Positions 1 through 7,620 of a stretch of 10,825 nt of DNA are shown piece after piece. Within the stretch, counting starts at the first letter, position 1; the number at the start of each line of letters is the position of its first letter. The translations under genes were made by a program, and so were the position numbers. Source of the DNA: Brachionus plicatilis (Eukaryota; Rotifera; Eurotatoria; Ploima; Brachionidae); the NCBI GenBank assembly GCA_010279815.1, contig QEOQ01000481.1, positions 8,600 to 19,424 on the forward strand. The letters run 5' to 3'. The notes under the pieces were generated by a model. That model was not told the origin of the DNA. It did no database searches and saw only the letters and a list, made by a program, of their open reading frames with translations.

Positions 1-365
1 TTTTGATTTAATTTATTTAAATTAAATTATATATTTAAATTTATTTAAAAATGTATTTAATTAATTTATTTTATGTAAAATAAATGCTGAACTATTTTTC
101 AATTTTTATTTTTAGAATTTTATTTATCTTTTATTTAAATTTGTCATAAATTAAATTTTGTTCAAATTGCCAATTTTTACTCAATTCAAACACGCCTTGT
201 GTCCATAAATTCAATGCATCAATAAAATATAAAAATTACTTACCATTAATTTAATTTTCTTATTGCTAATCGTAAAAATAGTTTTTTACAATAAAAAAAT
301 AATAAGAAACAAAATATTAAAGATTTATAAAAACAAAGTAAAACATTTTTGAGAATTATTTTTAG
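1..365. other. AT-rich region, no firm gene
   Basis: Almost pure A/T with homopolymer runs. The only structure that looks less than random is on the minus strand: a 34-codon open frame at 235-134 (stop at 133-131) encoding ALNLWTQGVFELSKNWQ, and a textbook GGTAAGT donor read on the minus strand at 244-238. The two overlap and do not combine into a clean exon, because no TTTTAG-type acceptor lies between them, so no gene is called. Confidence 0.4.
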
Positions 366-595
366 AAAAGACAAAAATTTGTAAATGTAAATTATTGAAA
401 AATAGAGAAATTGTTAAAAATGGAAAACATTTGACAGTCAACAAATTTATTGAATCTTTTAGACTAGAACTACATCTAGCGACAAATTCCAACGAATTTA
501 ACTACAATGATTTATCATTTTACCTTAAAGATTTATTATTTCTACTAATTGATTCATTAATTAATACTTTCTCTATTTTGAATCTTTTAAAATGA
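366..595 (+). CDS. Possible terminal exon, unidentified
   Basis: An open frame runs from an in-frame TGA at 350-352 to a TGA at 593-595. A TTTTTAG acceptor ends at 365, so 366-595 could be the last exon of a plus-strand gene starting outside the window. There is no usable ATG at its beginning; the first Met-like position is TTG, which a eukaryote would not normally use. The peptide contains LTVNKFIESFRLELHLATNS, then a leucine-rich stretch (DLLFLLIDSLI). I recognise no family. In DNA this AT-rich an open frame of about 80 codons can occur by chance, so this is a low-confidence candidate. It does not join obviously to the gene starting at 904, because it ends in its own stop. Confidence 0.2.
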
Positions 596-903
596 TTAAT
601 ATAAGAAACTAATTACTTTTCTACAAAATGTAAGCCTTTTTTGGTAATTATTCATTATTATCAGAGTTAAATTTTATTTAAAGTATCGAAAAAACGAAGT
701 ATTAAATTAAAAAAAAACTAAAATTAAATTTGTTAGTTCGAATTGTTCTTAATATTTTTTATTAGTTTATTGTTTTTGGACTTTTTAATTATAACAGCAG
801 ATAAATCTTTAGAAAAAATAACACAATTAAAAAAAGTGACATTTCAAATTATTTGTTTTGGATACAAATTTTATTTTTATTCACGCTAAAATTTTGTTAC
901 TAG
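596..903. other. AT-rich region with a weak upstream microexon candidate
   Basis: Mostly low-complexity sequence. One stretch, about 798-836, reads ADKSLEKITQLKK and is followed by GTGACA, a possible donor whose phase 0 would fit the exon beginning at 904. An AG suitable as acceptor lies just before it. The match in phase is the only support; the donor is not of the GTA type used elsewhere in the window. Confidence 0.15.
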
Positions 904-2258
904 GGACCTGAAAGCAAACAAATCAAGCTTAATGACGATTTTGATGAAAATGAATTTGGTGACAAATTTATTAGAGAAGCCAGAATTTCTCGCGAACAAG
1001 AAGTCAGATTAAAATATCTAGACGCTCAATTGGAAAAAATAAAAACAATCAATCTAGAGACAGAACCAATATCAGCGCCTGAAACAGTAATCATTTTATT
1101 TTATTATATTCTCCTGACAGTATAAATTCTTAAAAATATTCAGTGATATTTTTACATGTTGGTTTTACATTGGGTTTCCATCAAAATACAACAAAATTAA
1201 AATAAAAAAATCATCATTTTCATATTTATTTCTTATATAATTGAATATGATTTTAAAGAAACTGAAAAAAATACCCTAAATGTCCTGCCGGTTTTTTTCG
1301 ATCCAAATTATTCATTACTTTAAAAATTATTGAAGATATTAAAGAGTAAAAATTAAAAGCTTTTCCTTAATACAAAAATAAAAATTGTCTGATTTTTCGT
1401 TTTTGTAGTAAAAACGTCCAAATTTTGTTAGATATTTTGAAGGGAACTCAAAATTCCACAAAACAACTGTACTTTAAATAATGAAAAATAATAAATTTCA
1501 AATTAGTTAAACATTTTAAGAGACCTGAATCGCTAGTTTCTATAGTAAGTGAAGACCAGCTCAGACTATTAATTGATGAGTATTATACAGAAAATAGTCA
1601 AAATATACTTGAAAATGGAGACCGGTATGAATAAATTTTTTTTTGTCTTTTTTCAAACCATAATTTTATTCATAGTGAATTGAAAAAATTGGAAACTCTG
1701 GTCGAAGAGAATGATAATTTAGAGGAAAATGAAGAAAATCAAATGCCAAAAATAAATGAGAACCTTATTAAAATGTTATTAGATGAGGCCAAACATGAAG
1801 GTTTATATCAAATTATTGAATCCCATCGCACTCAGTCAGGTATTTATAGATTTTTTTTCTTTTATTTACTTTAATATTTTTTAGTTAGCAATTCAGAACA
1901 TTCTTTCTATGACGAGGCTCTTGAAGTTTTGAAAGAAAGAGAAAATATGTTGAAAAACCAAAATGATGAAATTCAACCGAATGCAGAGAAAGATAATTTT
2001 GATTACGAAGATGATAAAACTTCTAATGAAAACCAAACCAAAGACATGGATCGTATTTCATTGAGACCAAGTATTATGAATTCAAACCAATTTTTAAGCG
2101 AAGAGAAAAATTTAAAAGGAATCCTCCCACCTTTGATAAATCGAAATGAATCAGCCGAGCTGAACAGAGATGATACTAAATTAAGTATTAATAGCACCAG
2201 TTCAACCAACAGCTCTACTTATTTTCCCAAAATTAGCAATCGTTTTTTACCTAAATAA
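904..2258 (+). CDS. FSIP1-like coiled-coil protein, 3' four exons (5' end not found)
   Basis: Exons 904-1086, 1521-1624, 1676-1839 and 1885-2258 join in phase (0, 2, 1) into 274 codons ending in TAA. Introns are 434, 51 and 45 nt; donors are GTAATC, GTATGA and GTATTT. The first exon has no in-frame ATG, so upstream exons are missing. The peptide is charged and helical. Three motifs occur in the order I recall from the C-terminal half of fibrous sheath-interacting protein 1: REQEVRLKYLDAQLEKI (residues 31-46), SEDQLRLLIDE (71-81) and PKINENLIKMLLDEA (120-134). FSIP1 is associated with the sperm flagellum and cilia, so the role suggested is axonemal or sperm-tail structure. The last exon is a D/E/N/S-rich tail ending GILPPLIN...YFPKISNRFLPK. 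The assignment rests on recalled motifs; a generic coiled-coil protein remains possible. Confidence 0.7.
1087..1520 (+). other. Unusually long intron of the FSIP1-like gene
   Basis: At 434 nt this is several times longer than the other introns in the window. It lies between a GTAATC donor and a TTTTAAG acceptor. It holds one stretch that reads like protein, about 1257-1323 (KETEKNTLNVLPVFFDPNYS), preceded by TTTTAAAG, but no convincing donor follows before its in-frame TAA. It may be a skipped or alternative exon, or chance. Confidence 0.35.
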
Positions 2259-2307
2259 AGTTTTACTTTGCTTTTTATTTTAAACCTCAAATTTTTGTTG
2301 AAATAAA
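2254..2307 (+). promoter_or_regulatory. Poly(A) signals of the FSIP1-like gene
   Basis: AATAAA at 2254-2259 overlaps the stop codon itself, and a second AATAAA lies at 2302-2307. Either would give a very short 3' UTR, in keeping with the compact gene style here. Confidence 0.4.
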
Positions 2308-2368
2308 CAACTTTTTTAACTTAGTTTTTTTTTTTGACGAAATTTTTAAAGTGTTTGGCTTTATTTAG

Positions 2369-2467
2369 ATGCAAAGTGCAGCAATTGAAATTTGTCTAAT
2401 TGCGAACTTTTTATTTATTTTGTTGAAGATTTATTTTATTTTGAAACTAGCAATGGGTATCAGTTAA
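2369..2467 (+). CDS. Small hydrophobic ORF, 32 residues, doubtful
   Basis: An ATG directly after TTTATTTAG at 2360-2368 opens a 33-codon frame whose peptide begins MQSAAIEICLIANFLFILL and continues through a second hydrophobic stretch to MGIS. It could be one membrane helix. Most of it lies inside the first copy of the 67-bp direct repeat, so the same hydrophobic stretch is encoded again at 2629. A different frame over 2392-2520 also reads like protein (GYQLKKDWQLLNNSMEDLA) up to a possible GTAAAA donor. I cannot combine these into one gene. It may be a membrane-protein exon, a decayed gene fragment or chance. Confidence 0.25.
   Translation: MQSAAIEICLIANFLFILLKIYFILKLAMGIS
2380..2446 (+). 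repeat. 67-bp perfect direct repeat, copy 1
   Basis: Identical over 67 bases to 2628-2694; the copies are offset by 248 bp. It begins AGCAATTGAAATTTGTC and ends TTATTTTGAAA. GCAATT at the start and AATTGC 17 nt later form short inverted arms. Confidence 0.92.
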
Positions 2468-2627
2468 AAAAAGACTGGCAGTTGTTGAACAACAGTATGG
2501 AAGATTTGGCAACATATTTTAAAGTAAAAAAGATTTTTAAAAGGACATTTTTTTTTTTAGTTTTTTTTTTCTCTAGAAAATAAAACCTCAAGAATATCCA
2601 AAGTTGTTTTTGAACTGAAGTAACTGA

Positions 2628-2694
2628 AGCAATTGAAATTTGTCTAATTGCGAACTTTTTATTTATTTTGTTGAAGATTTATTTTATTTTGAAA
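2628..2694 (+). repeat. 67-bp perfect direct repeat, copy 2
   Basis: Second copy of the 2380-2446 sequence with no mismatches, hence a recent duplication. In the frame that reads as hydrophobic protein in copy 1, this copy is preceded by the in-frame residues TEVTEAIEIC and closes with TAA TAA right after the repeat ends. Confidence 0.92.
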
Positions 2695-3345
2695 TAATAA
2701 CTAATATCAAAAATACATGATTTAAAATAAACAGATTCATAAAAATAAAATTCACAGGATTAAAAATAATGTCTACAATTCCTAATCAGATCAATAAGTT
2801 TAAAATAGTAAAAATGAAATATGAACACCTATATATTGTCTGGCAATTAAAAAAATCGAAAATAAGAATGACTAGTGTTTGTAAAAAGAATTAAAATATA
2901 TTTCAAATCATTTTTTGAGTAGTGAATAAAATTTTTATTTGCAATAATTAACGTAAAATATAAAAACAAAAATTTTGATAGCTTTTTTTACTTCAAAATT
3001 TACCTAGTAAAATAAGTAGTAATATTTGAATAACATCAAAAAATATAAAATATAATATTTATAATTTAATTATTATTATTATTATTAATAATATGATTAA
3101 AGAAGAGATCTTAGACCTTCCTTTCAGTCAAATGGTTAAAAGTTTATGATTAATAAACTTGGATACTTATTAGTTAAATACTTTATAAATGAAATTGAGC
3201 AGTCAAAAATGACCAAAAACGCCCATTTACCTTGGAATAATGAAAAAAAAATTAAACTAATAATTTATTATATTGAATTCAAATTAATTTTTTTTTAATT
3301 TTTCATTTATTAAAAGAATTAAAGTGAATGGAAAAATATTTTTAA
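2695..3345. other. Intergenic AT-rich region
   Basis: No gene recognised. It holds an ATT microsatellite (about 3068-3092), immediately followed by an 18-codon ORF at 3094-3150 (MIKEEILDLPFSQMVKSL), which is too short to call. TTTATT at 3306-3311 is AATAAA on the minus strand, 35 nt beyond the stop of the minus-strand PLAC8 gene, and is its probable poly(A) signal. Confidence 0.5.
3068..3092. repeat. (ATT)n microsatellite
   Basis: About seven to eight ATT/TTA units in a row. A similar tract at 9160-9187 terminates a GC-richer block. Confidence 0.8.
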
Positions 3346-4032
3346 TTATAAAGTGATGCCTTGTGATCTCATTTCCAGTTTTAATTGAATTGCAGCACAA
3401 CATGGACATCTTAAAAACAAATATCAAAAATAATTAAAAATCTATTGTTTAAATATATTACATTCCAGAATATAAAATGTCTTCTTGAACGCTTCCCTTT
3501 GAGATAAAAAAAATTTTAAAGCTAAAATCTCAATATTAATTTAATACTTACATGAAGTTTATAAGCACCTCTAATTTTTGTTCTCAACATACTCAAATTA
3601 GACCAACAAAATCCGGAACATGGCCACATAAGGGTAAAACACTGCCAGCATGCAGAGCAAGAACCTTCCTTTGACGAAAGAATAAAAGTTTTAATTTTTA
3701 ATTTCAGTGTTTTAAGAGCTGTACTTTAGCATCTTGAAACATATCGCATACAAGGCTTAAATTTTTTTAAAGCTGAAAAAATGAAGTGTAATTTTAGATA
3801 ATTTTACCATGGTAAGCAAAATGTTCCGCAGCAACAGAGTTTGCAATCTACACAGCAGCTGCAAAAGTCATAATTAAATTTATTGTCATAAGTTAGCTCG
3901 GATAAATTTTTTTGAGGTGAAGTTGTGATGACACTCGCTCTTTTGAACGAAAATAAATTGATAAAAAGTAAAATTTTTAATAAAATACCCAGTCTGATTT
4001 AATCTATTGTTGTTACGGCGTTTAGAGTCCAT
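3346..4032 (-). CDS. PLAC8/cornifelin-family cysteine-rich protein, 140 aa, six exons
   Basis: Minus-strand exons 4032-3989, 3939-3808, 3755-3725, 3668-3552, 3496-3462 and 3409-3346 join in phase (2, 2, 0, 0, 2) into 141 codons with ATG and TAA. Introns are 49, 52, 56, 55 and 52 nt. The PLAC8 core is visible: FCSCCVDCKLCCCGTFCLPC at residues 40-59, CLVC (59-62), then LRTKIRGAYKLHGS (about 97-110) and ICPCCAAIQLKLEM (120-133). PLAC8 proteins are small cysteine-rich, often membrane-associated proteins that affect cell number, metal handling or differentiation; the role here is unknown. The ATG at 4032 gives a short basic N-terminus (MDSKRRNNN). Exon 4 adds a Cys/Trp-rich block (CSACWQCFTLMWPCSGFCW, residues 73-91) that makes the protein longer than its neighbour at 4567. 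Splice phases and positions match that neighbour, except for one extra intron after residue 69. Confidence 0.88.
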
Positions 4033-4308
4033 TTTTTTTCAAAATCTATATTGAAAATAAATTTAAATCAAATAAATAAATTCTGCTAGAAATTTTCCAA
4101 ATTAACTTCTTTGTGCTGTTTTTAATTTACCTATGCTTTTAAACACCTTTTATAAAATAGCGATAGAAACTTTTAAAAGCAGACATTTTCAATTTTATTC
4201 AAATTGCTTATTCGTCTGCTTAGTTATAATCAAATGTTTAGAAATTTAAAATTATTATTTCAATATTGTTTATTTAATTTCAGAATAATAATCCAAGAAT
4301 AAAAATCA

Positions 4309-4318
4309 CGAAATTTCG
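4309..4318. promoter_or_regulatory. Perfect palindrome CGAAATTTCG
   Basis: This 10-bp palindrome, with A-tract and T-tract flanks, lies in the shared upstream region roughly midway between the two PLAC8 start codons. It holds two of the few CG dinucleotides nearby. A symmetric dimer-binding site is possible; no known factor is assigned. Confidence 0.35.
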
Positions 4319-4388
4319 ATTTTTTAATTGAGTTTATTTAAATTTCAAAATTTGTATTTTAAATCAGTTAAATATTTCAAACGAATTT

Positions 4389-4408
4389 TTTAAGCGTTTT
4401 TGCTTAAA
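4389..4408. repeat. Hairpin-forming inverted repeat
   Basis: TTTAAGC and GCTTAAA form a perfect 7-bp stem around a GTTTTT loop, 159 bp upstream of the plus-strand PLAC8 start. It could be regulatory or chance. Confidence 0.5.
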
Positions 4409-4566
4409 GATTTTTTTAGGTCAATATCAAAAAATTCAAGGGCCATTAGCAACGGAATCTTGAATTTTTACTTTTCTATTTTTCCCATTAATCGATCAAA
4501 TTCATTTTTTATCATATCAGGTTTTAGAATCATCATTAAATTTTTATCTATAAAATTATTCTTAAA

Positions 4567-5151
4567 ATGAGTAAAGTGTAATTATCGAAAATTTTGCAAA
4601 AAAATTCGGAAATTTAATTTTTTTAATATTTAGTGCAAGTGTCAATAATACTCCTAGGTTCATTCAGCCAAAAAGAATGTACACTCCCTTAGACTTCCAA
4701 GAAGATTGGCAATATGGTCTTTGCGAATGCTGCAGCGATTGTAGAATTTGCTGTCTAGGTTTTTTTTGTGTACCATGGTAATTCAATTTTTAATTAATTC
4801 AATATTTACTTTTTGCTAAAAGAAATATTTATCAATTAAGTATGGAATGTATCGTTATGACAGATGCTAGAGAATACATTGGTACAGTTCCACTTGCTCA
4901 CAGCATCGCGAATCTTAGAACCAAAATAAGAAGCACTTATAAGATAAAAGTAAGATAAATCGCATTTGTTTTTAACAAATAACAATTAATTTTATAAGGG
5001 AAGTCTCGATGGTGATGCAGCAACAGCCTTATTGTAACTTTTATAACTTTTTTATAAAATGAATCTTAAATATTTTTTGTTTAGCTGCCGATGCTGTGCT
5101 TTAGTTCAATTGAAAAAAGAATTGATGGCTCGTGGCGAAATATTGAATTGA
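4567..5151 (+). CDS. PLAC8/cornifelin-family cysteine-rich protein, 121 aa, five exons
   Basis: Exons 4567-4577, 4634-4777, 4841-4949, 4999-5033 and 5085-5151 join in phase (2, 2, 0, 2) into 122 codons. Introns are 56, 63, 49 and 51 nt with GTAATT, GTAATT, GTAAGA and GTAACT donors. The first coding exon is only 11 nt (MSK plus two bases of Val4). That start is chosen because its phase and GTAATT donor fit and the next residues (ASV) match the paralogue. The domain runs DWQYGLCECCSDCRICCLGF (28-47), CVPC (49-52), LRTKIRSTYKIKGS (77-90) and CRCCALVQLKKEL (101-113), the order I recall from animal PLAC8 and cornifelin. Its length of 121 is close to the roughly 115 residues of human PLAC8. It lies divergent to its paralogue and convergent with the secreted-protein gene ending at 5311. 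Confidence 0.92.
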
Positions 5152-5199
5152 TTAACAATATATAGATTAAATTTAATCTCTATTTTACTTGGGCTTATG

Positions 5200-5205
5200 A
5201 ATAAA
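5200..5205 (+). promoter_or_regulatory. Poly(A) signal AATAAA of the plus-strand PLAC8 gene
   Basis: AATAAA lies 48 nt past the stop codon at 5151, in the 159-bp gap before the convergent gene. It is the only good match there on this strand. Confidence 0.6.
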
Positions 5206-5262
5206 ACTTAAGTTTTGTGATTGAAAATTTTTATAAAAAAATATTTAGTTGAATTTTTGAAT

Positions 5263-5268
5263 TTTATT
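5263..5268 (-). promoter_or_regulatory. Poly(A) signal of the convergent secreted-protein gene
   Basis: TTTATT on the plus strand is AATAAA on the minus strand, 42 nt beyond the TAG at 5313-5311. Transcripts of the two convergent genes would then end close together. Confidence 0.5.
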
Positions 5269-5310
5269 AATTAACTTTAAATTATTAAAAATGCTTCTTT
5301 TAATTATATT

Positions 5311-6088
5311 CTAATGAAAATTATCCAGAAAATTGTCTTTTTCACTTTCAAAAATTTCATCGTCAAAAAATCTTGGATGGACACCACCAAATTTAACCTT
5401 CATGAAATCTGAATTTTTTTTGATAGGCATTTCAAGCTAAAATTTTACATTTAAATTTAAATATTTTAAAATCACTAAGAATACTTGTAGTATTAGATTG
5501 TCACTATCAAAATGTGACTTCGATTTTTTTTCTCTAAAAATCAAGTATTAAAAAAGCATTCATTTTTTTTAAATATACTCTTTATTATTGTCCAAGCGTT
5601 GTGAAGTTATTGAATTATCTATTTCTGAATTATTTTCATCTATAAAATCAGATTTCTCTTTAAAATAATTTAATTTTTATTAAGTAGAAATACCTTTTGA
5701 TTTATCCAAGAATTGGTCGAAACTTTTATTCAAAAGAAAATTTTTATGAATCATTTTCAAACCAGTGTGAATAAAGTCAGTTTGAGCTTTTTCGGAATCG
5801 AATCCATTATTATTGATAAGTTTTTGAATGTTCGATTCCAATTGTGATAGTTTGAGGTAAAATTTTTTTATTTCACCATTGCCGAGTTCCTATAAAATAT
5901 AGTCTTAGATAAATTTAAATTTTGATACCACTTACTGTTTTAAAAAGATTAAAATATTCGTTAACCTTTTCCAATTTAAAAGGTTCAAAAAGATTTTCAT
6001 CGAGTTTTTTTGTTGTTCTTTTATTGATTAGCATTTGACATTGAGACAAATCAATAGTAAGACAGATTAAAAAAAATATTTTAAACAT
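5311..6088 (-). CDS. Secreted helical protein, 200 aa, five exons; distant RAP-like resemblance
   Basis: Minus-strand exons 6088-5936, 5889-5694, 5657-5579, 5533-5485 and 5436-5311 join in phase (0, 1, 2, 0) into 201 codons ending in TAG. Introns are 46, 36, 45 and 48 nt, with donors GTAAGT, GTATTT, GTATAT and GTATTC. At the second and third acceptors, choosing the next AG downstream runs into a stop. The start MFKIFFLICLTIDLSQC is a signal peptide with cleavage likely near residue 17. The mature part is charged and helical, with FKLEKVNEYFNLFK (37-50) and a segment running through NNNGFDSEKA (about 78-87) to GLKMIHKNFLL. This pattern recalls domain 1 of the LDL-receptor-associated protein RAP (LRPAP1), but weakly. 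The acidic tail (KFGGVHPRFFDDEIF) matches no family I know and has no HNEL/KDEL retention signal. It acts in the secretory pathway or outside the cell. Confidence 0.82.
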
Positions 6089-6724
6089 TTTCTTTCAAAC
6101 TAATTAATTTATTTTTATGATATTTAGAAAAAAAGATTTTATCTTTCTTATGAGTTGATATGATCTTTTCTAATTTCATCCTTCAATTAAAAGATAAAAT
6201 TTAAAAAGGTGACTCTCAAAGTTTAAAAAGATAACAATATCAAAATTTCCAGAGAGTAGGACATTTGAAATATTTTTTTGCTTTATCATTTATTTAACAA
6301 TAAGGTAACATTAAAGGAACAAATATTTGTTCTTAAAATTTTAATTGAATTCAAGTTTAATCGCTCGACCGACCTCTCTGAATTATTTTAATCTATTAAA
6401 TCTTAATTTAAAACCTAAATTGATTTTTTAAATAAATTATAAAAATTTATATTAATTGAAAATTAATTCAAAATAAATTTCTTATGCAGTTAAGTAAAAG
6501 CCTAAAGACAAATCAATTAAATATTTAGTAATGTACTTTGAAACCTAGCAAACAAACCCGTGGTTATGGTTATTGCCTTCACCATAATTTAAATGTTACA
6601 TAGATTTAAGTAAATTCTTCGAAAAGAATTTAATTATTAAGAATTATTTTTCAATTATGCCCCAGAGTAATTAAAAGTGTTTTCTTAAATTCTAATGTTA
6701 TTTTAAATTTAATTAATTAATATT
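6089..6724. other. Upstream region of the secreted-protein gene; no other gene seen
   Basis: It contains the promoter of the minus-strand gene starting at 6088. An 11-bp inverted repeat (ATTTTATCTTT 6136-6146, AAAGATAAAAT 6190-6200) lies about 50-110 bp upstream of the ATG. A hairpin with a 7-bp stem (TTATGGT 6564-6570, ACCATAA 6581-6587) sits further out. No coding frame is recognised on either strand. Confidence 0.45.
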
Positions 6725-6726
6725 TA

Positions 6727-6755
6727 ACGGGAACAGAATAAAAAATGACACAAAA
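6727..6755 (+). repeat. Left terminal inverted repeat of the mariner-type element
   Basis: It begins ACGGGAACAGAATAAAAAAT and ends CACAAAA. It pairs with 7649-7621 with three mismatches (positions 6, 7 and 22). Confidence 0.9.
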
Positions 6756-6807
6756 TTAATTTTATCATAAAAAATTTTTTATTTAACAAGGGCTTTAATT
6801 TTTTTTT

Positions 6808-7480
6808 TTAAATTATAACTGAACCCTCCCATTTTGAAAAAATAATATCAGTTAAGGTATTGAACTCCATGACGACGTATGATATCGAGCCTAGAGCGAA
6901 CAGTCTTGGCATGGTCTTGTACAACCTTTTGGTCCATATTGATCAGGCAAGTGCGAATTTGTTTTCGAGTTTCTTAAGATTTTAGGCTTTCCAATCACCC
7001 TCAAAAACTTTAGCTTTCGAATATCCCCAAAAATCTTCGATTGGTAGTGCTTTTAGTACGTTTGCTGGATTCACTTCTTTGGCAATATACCTTATATTTT
7101 TATCTAGCATTTAATTCTGTACCATATTCTCATAATGAGATGATGCTAAGTCGGGCCAAAATATATAATTGCCATCCTGATAATATTCTTTAATCATTAA
7201 TTCAAGTCGTTTCTTAATACACTCTCCAAGGTAGACATGTTGACTCGATTTATGATTGAAATAGGCTCTAAGTCTAGCAACCATTAGTTTCGTCGCAATT
7301 TTAGCAGGTCTACCATTTTCTTTTTTTCTCTTGAAAGTTATCTTTTTCTATAACATCTAGCCAACGATAAACATACGTTTTTTGTATCCAAGACTAATGA
7401 ATCGCCTTACAGCTTCAGCTTTTGGCAGATTTTGTACAGCTTTTTACAAAGTAGTAAAAATCTTTTTTGATGGTTTCGTA
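6808..7480 (-). pseudogene. Tc1/mariner-type transposase relic
   Basis: From about 7440 downward the minus strand reads AVQNLPKAEAVRRFISLGYK, a helix-turn-helix start. After a frame break in an A-run comes YVYRWLDV, then NGRPAKIATK after another. Next is YLGECIKKRLELMI, followed by the catalytic region FWPDLASSHYENM and NPANVLKALPIEDFWGYSK. FWPD holds one catalytic Asp; 37 residues separate it from the Glu of PIEDFW, similar to DD37E/D-class spacing. The first catalytic Asp and its surroundings are absent, lost with the middle of the gene. In-frame stops interrupt at VQN*, WKA* and ALA*. The gene is clearly dead. Transposases with FWPDLASSHY are widespread in invertebrates, so this identifies the class but not the host. 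Confidence 0.9.
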
Positions 7481-7620
7481 CATTTTTTACTAACAGCTTA
7501 TCGAAAATTCAACTTTATAATGCATATTTTATTTATTTTAAAGCTAGGATCAGCCTGATTTTAAATTTTGAAAAAAATTGGGAAAGGTCTTGTACACTCT
7601 TATAGCAAATTTAACTAAAT

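Larger units (their letters stand above)
4033..4566. promoter_or_regulatory. Shared upstream region of two divergent PLAC8 genes
   Basis: The 534 bp between the two start codons must hold both promoters. Visible structures are a perfect 10-bp palindrome CGAAATTTCG at 4309-4318, flanked by AAAAATCA and ATTTTTTA, and a hairpin TTTAAGC-GTTTTT-GCTTAAA at 4389-4408. No clear TATA box can be singled out in sequence this AT-rich. Control by these sites is inference. Confidence 0.45.

Noticed and set aside
722..760. GTTCGAAT resembling a tRNA T-loop
   Set aside because: No matching acceptor stem, anticodon arm or D-arm could be found around it.
2003..2209. Minus-strand open frame of 68 codons
   Set aside because: It lies antisense to the last exon of the FSIP1-like gene, whose frame is supported by three in-phase splice junctions; its Leu/Ser/Phe-rich content is the shadow of that exon.
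3094..3150. 18-residue ORF after the ATT microsatellite
   Set aside because: Too short and isolated to call; no acceptor or donor in suitable phase.
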